The position numbers were made by a program, and so were the translations under genes. Under the pieces are notes generated by a model. That model did no database searches and was not told where the DNA came from. It saw nothing but the letters and a program-made list of their open reading frames with translations. A stretch of DNA of 8,474 bases, from positions 1 through 8,474 of the forward strand of contig DAOWGG010000156.1 of assembly GCA_030637565.1 (NCBI GenBank). The letters run 5' to 3'. Shown in pieces: positions 5,226-8,474 of this stretch. The stretch comes from Candidatus Peregrinibacteria bacterium. GTDB taxonomy: Bacteria > Patescibacteriota > Gracilibacteria > UM-FILTER-43-11. Position 1 is the stretch's first letter, and every line of letters begins with the position of its first letter.

Positions 5226-6119
5226 GTGTTTCGTAGTTTAATCAGCTTAATGCTCATCACCGGATTGGGAACGGCAACCGTGTCACTTCCCAAAAAAGCA
5301 CAAACGTTCAGCCCCGAACAACTATTATCGGTTGAAGCCGTGCCTTTAAAAAAACCGTCGGCCGTCAAACCGATCATCGAAGCAAGTGCAGCCCTTTTAA
5401 TGGATGTCGATTCAGGGATTGTTTTGTATAAAAAAAATCCGCATCTTCGCCTGCCAATGGCAAGTCTCACAAAAATCATGACAGCGATTATTATTTTAGA
5501 GAATCATAATTTAAATGAAGTGGTTACGATTGAAGATAATTTTGACAATTTTGTAGAAGATGAAATTGGTGTACGTCTTTGGCTGAAGCAATATGAAAAA
5601 ATGACAGTAGAAAATCTTTTAATTGGCCTAATGGTTCCTTCTGCTGGTGATGCTGCTTTAGCTTTAGCAAAGTATCACAGTGGGTCAGTTGAAAAATTTG
5701 TAGAAGAAATGAATGAACGGGCAAAGTCACTCAATTTAAAAAACACAAAATTCACCAATCCAATTGGCCTAGATAACATCGAAAATCACTACTCAAGCGC
5801 TTTCGATTTAGCCATTTTAACCAAATATGCCCTAAAAAATCGAACTTTTTCTCGTATTGTCCAAATTCCACGTGCCACCATCACATCCACCGATGGAGAA
5901 ATAAAGCATCAATTTGAGGGAACGAACTATCTACTCGAAAGTTATTTAGATATACGGGGAGTAAAAACCGGAACGACCGATGCCGCAGGACAATCCCTCA
6001 TTAATCTCGCTCATCACTGGAATGGAAAGCGAGTGATTGCAGTGCTCCTGAATAGCCCCGAGCGTTTTCAGGAAAATAAGCGTTTAATCGATTGGGGGTT
6101 TAGAAATCATTCTTGGTAG
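5226..6119 (+). CDS. D-alanyl-D-alanine carboxypeptidase, peptidase family S11 (PBP5/DacF-like)
   Basis: A GTG start gives 297 residues and a complete signal peptide (MFRS, then LISLMLITGLGTATVS); starting at the ATG at 5250 would cut it short. The protein removes the terminal D-Ala from peptidoglycan pentapeptides outside the membrane. The nucleophile motif S80-L-T-K83 sits in PMASLTKIMTA and the KTG motif in GVKTGTTDAAGQSL (K247). The middle motif, usually SxN (SAN or SGN followed by DAA), reads S139-A-G141-D-A-A, so the conserved Asn is replaced by Gly. About 297 residues is short for the family: the protein ends soon after the catalytic domain (RLIDWGFRN) and lacks the C-terminal beta domain and amphipathic membrane anchor of PBP5. 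It may therefore be released after cleavage or held by an uncleaved signal. It follows the ftsQ-like gene and precedes the M23 peptidase gene. Confidence 0.92.
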   Translation: MFRSLISLMLITGLGTATVSLPKKAQTFSPEQLLSVEAVPLKKPSAVKPIIEASAALLMDVDSGIVLYKKNPHLRLPMASLTKIMTAIIILENHNLNEVVTIEDNFDNFVEDEIGVRLWLKQYEKMTVENLLIGLMVPSAGDAALALAKYHSGSVEKFVEEMNERAKSLNLKNTKFTNPIGLDNIENHYSSAFDLAILTKYALKNRTFSRIVQIPRATITSTDGEIKHQFEGTNYLLESYLDIRGVKTGTTDAAGQSLINLAHHWNGKRVIAVLLNSPERFQENKRLIDWGFRNHSW

Positions 6120-6146
6120 ATGTCAATAAAAAGATAGCAAGAAATA

Positions 6147-6155
6147 TGGTAATAT
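6147..6155 (+). promoter_or_regulatory. Possible extended -10 element before the M23 peptidase gene
   Basis: TGGTAATAT fits an extended -10 (TG, one base, then TAATAT with four of six matches). No -35 box at proper spacing is visible. It lies in the 101-base gap after the carboxypeptidase gene, about 65 bases before the ATG at 6221. No terminator is visible in this gap, so readthrough from upstream is equally possible. Confidence 0.3.
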
Positions 6156-6220
6156 CACAAAGATGTAGCTAAAGTGTTTGGAGTCTGAATTGGGAAAGTT
6201 GAGTTTTTAATTTTATTGAT

Positions 6221-7354
6221 ATGATCAACGAAGAAGCCCGACGTGAACGACACGCAAGGCTCAAACAACAAAATATTCCACTAAACAACCCTTCAACCGA
6301 TTCTACGGGGCAGCTTTCAACATCGGTTCACAGCAAAGTGGAACAGTTGTTTCAAGAGAGTGGGAATCCAATGCTTCGCCTTCTTTCTAAAAAGATGTTT
6401 GCCATTGTGGCCGCTTTTTTGATTTTATCTCCTTTCATGTCCACTTATCAGCTCACACAAGGGGCTTACGTGGGGCAAATGATGGAAGGGGGATTTGAAG
6501 AAATGGGAATCGGAGGTAATGCTGAATATGATATTGCCGACATTATGACGGAAGATGGTTTTTTACTAAAACCAGCCCTCAATTCAACCGAAGGAGATCG
6601 AACAGGGTTCAGTGATGTATTTGTTTATACTGTTGAACCAGGAGACACAATTTCAACCATCGCTCAGCAATTCAGCTTAAAAAAAGAGACACTAATGGCA
6701 GAGAACAATCTGTGGAATCCTAATCGATTACGAGTGGGTGTAAAGTTGAAAGTACTTCCAGTTGATGGATTATCTCACGTGGTCAAGAAGGGTGAGACAG
6801 TTGAAAAAATTGCTAAAAAATACAAAGTAGAGGCAGATGCTCTTTTCGCTCAAAATCAATTAAAGGCAGAGGACGAACTGGAAGCAGATCGTGTCTTGAT
6901 TGTACCTGGAGCAAAACGTTCAGCACCTGTTTACCGAGCGAGTAGTGCTCCATCTGGCGGAGGGAATTATCAAGGTCCTACTGCTGTGGGTCGTTTGATC
7001 TGGCCAACCATTGGGAAGCTTACTCAAGGGTATCACCGTGGTCATACTGCATTGGATATCGCTGATCGTGCGAAAGGTCCTATTTACGCTGCCGCTGCTG
7101 GTAAGGTAATCAAATCTCAAGGAGGTTGGAATGGTGGTTATGGAAATTACATCATCCTCGACCACGGAAACGGAATGCAAACACTATACGGTCATAACGA
7201 AAAACTTTACGTAACCGTCGGTCAATACGTAGAGCAGGGTCAAACCATTGCCTGGATGGGGAATTCAGGTCGTGTATATGGTCCCACTGGAATCCATCTT
7301 CACTTCGAAGTTCGTATTAAAGGAGTGAAATACAATCCGATGTCATTCTTTTAA
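6221..7354 (+). CDS. Membrane-anchored peptidoglycan endopeptidase, two LysM domains plus M23
   Basis: This 377-residue protein has a charged N-terminal region (about 1-57), a hydrophobic signal anchor (about 59-75, MFAIVAAFLILSPFM), LysM 1 at about 134-179 (YTVEPGDTISTIAQQF), LysM 2 at about 185-229 (HVVKKGETVEKIAKKY), a short Ser/Gly/Pro linker, and an M23 (lysostaphin/LytM-type) domain at about 258-377. The zinc and catalytic residues are all visible: H275 and D279 in GHTALD, H325 in LYGHN, and H359/H361 in GIHLHFE. It should be an active zinc endopeptidase cutting peptide cross-links, not an EnvC/NlpD-style inactive activator. The LysM domains bind glycan strands. The 57-residue cytoplasmic segment before the anchor is longer than usual and has no recognised domain. 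The gene is in a run with division and wall-trimming genes, with yidD 24 bases downstream. Confidence 0.93.
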   Translation: MINEEARRERHARLKQQNIPLNNPSTDSTGQLSTSVHSKVEQLFQESGNPMLRLLSKKMFAIVAAFLILSPFMSTYQLTQGAYVGQMMEGGFEEMGIGGNAEYDIADIMTEDGFLLKPALNSTEGDRTGFSDVFVYTVEPGDTISTIAQQFSLKKETLMAENNLWNPNRLRVGVKLKVLPVDGLSHVVKKGETVEKIAKKYKVEADALFAQNQLKAEDELEADRVLIVPGAKRSAPVYRASSAPSGGGNYQGPTAVGRLIWPTIGKLTQGYHRGHTALDIADRAKGPIYAAAAGKVIKSQGGWNGGYGNYIILDHGNGMQTLYGHNEKLYVTVGQYVEQGQTIAWMGNSGRVYGPTGIHLHFEVRIKGVKYNPMSFF

Positions 7355-7357
7355 AAA

Positions 7358-7377
7358 ACGTTATAACATTATAACGT
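7358..7377 (+). promoter_or_regulatory. Perfect 9-2-9 inverted repeat directly before the yidD start
   Basis: ACGTTATAA (7358-7366) and TTATAACGT (7369-7377) are exact reverse complements separated by CA. The repeat fills nearly the whole 24-base gap between the M23 gene stop and the ATG at 7379. No T-tract follows, so it is not a normal terminator. It could be an operator for a dimeric protein or an RNA hairpin covering the translation start. Confidence 0.6.
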
Positions 7378-7378
7378 C

Positions 7379-7648
7379 ATGACATTTAAGGTATTCAAAT
7401 CCATCTGGCATCTCCCACGAAACCTAGCCATTGGGTTTTTTATGTTGTATCAAAAAACACTTTCACCCGACCACAGCCCTCTTATGAAACCTCTGTTCCC
7501 GAATGGTCATTGTAAATATCATCCTAGCTGTTCCGAGTATTCAAAAAAATCCCTCAAAAAACACGGCTTCGTCCGAGGAATGATCCAATCCATTTGGCGT
7601 GTATTGCGTTGTAACCCTTGGTCGAAAGGAGGAGTAGATCTTCCATAA
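7379..7648 (+). CDS. yidD: YidD, membrane protein insertion efficiency factor
   Basis: This complete 89-residue protein has the family signature throughout: an N-terminal amphipathic/hydrophobic helix (PRNLAIGFFMLYQKTLSPDHSP), GHCKYHPSCSEYS with C45 and C51, KKHGFVRG, and RVLRCNPWSKGGVDLP with C78. YidD is a small inner-membrane-associated protein that helps YidC/Oxa1-dependent insertion. It is usually found between rnpA and yidC; here it follows an M23 peptidase gene with a 24-base gap, and neither rnpA nor yidC is nearby. The length is normal for the family. The ATG at 7379 is the only sensible start; the residues before the conserved helix are few. Confidence 0.95.
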   Translation: MTFKVFKSIWHLPRNLAIGFFMLYQKTLSPDHSPLMKPLFPNGHCKYHPSCSEYSKKSLKKHGFVRGMIQSIWRVLRCNPWSKGGVDLP

Positions 7649-7657
7649 GATCCTCTT
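7630..7657 (+). terminator. Hairpin over the yidD stop codon, possible weak terminator
   Basis: GATCTT (7637-7642) pairs with AAGATC (7647-7652) across a CCAT loop. The stem extends past a two-base bulge through AGGAG against CTCTT with one G-T pair. The TAA stop (7646-7648) lies in the loop and right arm. No real T-tract follows, so termination is uncertain. Confidence 0.3.
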
Positions 7658-7658
7658 A

Positions 7659-7704
7659 TCATCCTGAACACCCATTGTCATCCTGAACTTGATTCAGGAT
7701 CCAG
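7659..7704. repeat. Palindromic repeat with upstream half-copy (unit 1)
   Basis: ATCCTGAA (7680-7687) and TTCAGGAT (7693-7700) form an 8-pair stem with a five-base loop inside a TTGTCAT...ATCCA element. A half-copy of its left side (TCATCCTGAACA, 7659-7670) lies 19 bases upstream of the same sequence in the full copy (7678-7689). The region contains no gene. A run of eight G residues follows at 7704-7711. Confidence 0.65.
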
Positions 7705-7726
7705 GGGGGGGAGAAAAGGTAGAGGT

Positions 7727-7809
7727 TGTCATTCCTGCTCCTCTTTGTCATTCCCGCGTAGGCGGGAATCTATTTATAATGGATCCCAGATCAAATCTGG
7801 GATGACAAA
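7727..7809. mobile_element. Small palindromic repeat element (dRS3-like unit joined to an inverted unit)
   Basis: ATTCCCGC (7750-7757) and GCGGGAAT (7762-7769) form a perfect 8-pair palindrome that fits the neisserial dRS3 pattern ATTCCC-N8-GGGAAT. Thirteen bases later a second palindrome, ATCCCAGAT (7783-7791) with ATCTGGGAT (7795-7803), lies in opposite orientation. Together they are bounded by perfect 8-base terminal inverted repeats TTTGTCAT (7744-7751) and ATGACAAA (7802-7809), giving a 66-base MITE-like unit. A half-copy (TGTCATTCCTGC, 7727-7738) lies 19 bases upstream. No coding capacity is present. Repeats with these ends occur in many bacterial genomes; the mobility mechanism here is not shown. 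Confidence 0.6.
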
Positions 7810-7896
7810 CGGAGAACTAGCTTTCAGCATCCGTAATAATAGCCAAAATTTGAGATAAGATTTTCATGGTGTTTTTTGTTTATTTTTTATTTAAGT

Positions 7897-8474
7897 TTAT
7901 TGCTGTTCAGTCGGCGTTGGAGGTGCTGGAGGAGCAGAAGGTTCTGCGGGCGGATTGTCAGCCTTTGGAGCGGGCGCCTGTTGTTGTGGTGGCGCTGTCG
8001 GTTTAGGTGCAGTAGGAGGTTTAGGAACATTAGCAATTGGCGCTGAAGCTGGTGCCGCCACTGGCTTTTTTCGAGGACGTCGACGTCGACGTTTTTTTGG
8101 CCTTGGTGGTTCGTCATTAGTTGCAACTAAGTCCTTAGAGTCCATTTCAATAGCTCGATCCTCTTCATCAACCTCTGCTTCAGGTGATTGATCAACCTTA
8201 GCTTTAACAGCAGGAGCCTTGGCGGGTTGTTCTGGCGTTTCTTTTTTTGATGTTTCAGAAGGCGCATTAAAGTCTAAATAAGTAGTGTCTCCTTTTGATT
8301 CAGGTGCTTGTGGTGTTGCTTCAACTTTTTCTGGTTCGGCCGTAGTCTTGGCGGAGGCTGACATTTCTTCGGCAGGCGCAAAAGATTCAGGATGAATATT
8401 CAATCGCTCTGCTTGAAATTTACGAACTAAATCAACCGCAGTGCTCACCGCTTGATCAAACGGTCGACCATCAC
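7897..8474 (-). CDS. Unrecognised Pro/Ala-rich protein with a basic patch, C-terminal part
   Basis: The frame is open to the right edge of the window (DGRPFDQA precedes the GTG at 8448), so the gene starts outside it; about 191 residues are visible. The first 30 or so residues (to about KFQAERLNIHPESF) look helical and structured. The rest is low complexity: an acidic, Glu/Ala/Pro-rich stretch; a strongly basic patch RPKKRRRRRPRKKP (encoded around 8060-8100); and a long Pro/Ala/Gln tail ending in EQQ. Such a basic patch in a disordered tail often binds nucleic acid or acidic partners, but I do not recognise the family and infer no function. The gene is convergent with yidD across the palindromic repeats; no clear terminator follows its stop. 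Confidence 0.7.
   Translation of the reverse strand, partial: DGRPFDQAVSTAVDLVRKFQAERLNIHPESFAPAEEMSASAKTTAEPEKVEATPQAPESKGDTTYLDFNAPSETSKKETPEQPAKAPAVKAKVDQSPEAEVDEEDRAIEMDSKDLVATNDEPPRPKKRRRRRPRKKPVAAPASAPIANVPKPPTAPKPTAPPQQQAPAPKADNPPAEPSAPPAPPTPTEQQ

Noticed and set aside
7659..7809. CRISPR array in the repeat-rich intergenic stretch
   Set aside because: The repeats differ in core sequence and orientation, there are no regular unique spacers and no cas genes; they are independent palindromic elements.
7817..7867. Tiny leftward ORF of 16 codons (MKILSQILAIITDAES)
   Set aside because: It is too short to support, has no ribosome binding site or promoter, and lies next to the palindromic repeats. 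Chance or a gene remnant is more likely.
7897..8126. Second leftward frame rich in Gln, Leu and Arg overlapping the Pro/Ala-rich protein
   Set aside because: It is a frame-shifted reading of the same low-complexity DNA; the other frame extends through the window edge with a plausible structured start.

Overview
The window is a stretch of bacterial chromosome of low to moderate GC (AT-rich by eye) rich in cell-envelope genes. Small secreted beta-domain proteins, a compact FtsQ-like protein, a LysM/M23 peptidase, an orphan yidD and a near-absence of Shine-Dalgarno sequences would suit a Patescibacteria/CPR-type genome (Peregrinibacteria-like is my best guess). That is an inference from gene style; no rRNA or other phylogenetic marker is present. 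The standard genetic code fits: TAA is the usual stop, TAG and TGA are used once each, and all ORFs read cleanly.

Left part (1-3988). The 3' end of a slipin/SPFH gene reads rightward and meets a leftward block at a probably bidirectional terminator (495-528). The leftward block, in transcription order, is: a signal-anchored protein with two PEGA-like beta repeats (3988-3308), a small secreted protein with one Kre9/KNH-like domain (3193-2771), an NAD-dependent sugar epimerase (2688-1726), and a larger secreted protein that carries one domain of each kind (1615-557). The three exported proteins look like recombinations of the same two modules. Two of them share almost the same promoter (TTGCCW, 17-base spacer, TGTTATAAT). 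The third has its own consensus-like promoter, whose -35 box lies in the T-tract of the preceding terminator. I read this as an uncharacterised surface-protein locus with a nucleotide-sugar enzyme inside it.

Right part (4114-7648). Divergently transcribed from a 125-base intergenic region come an FtsQ/DivIB-like division protein with an unusual acidic insertion, a D,D-carboxypeptidase of family S11 whose SxN motif reads SAG, a membrane-anchored protein with two LysM domains and an M23 endopeptidase domain, and yidD. Together they concern septal peptidoglycan assembly, trimming and cleavage, plus membrane protein insertion. A perfect 9-2-9 inverted repeat sits directly before the yidD start.

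Far right (7649-8474). A gene-free stretch of about 250 bases holds a mosaic of small palindromic repeats with TTGTCAT...ATC(C/T)A ends, one of which fits the neisserial dRS3 pattern. It is followed by the leftward 3' part of an unrecognised Pro/Ala-rich protein with a strongly basic patch; its start lies outside the window.
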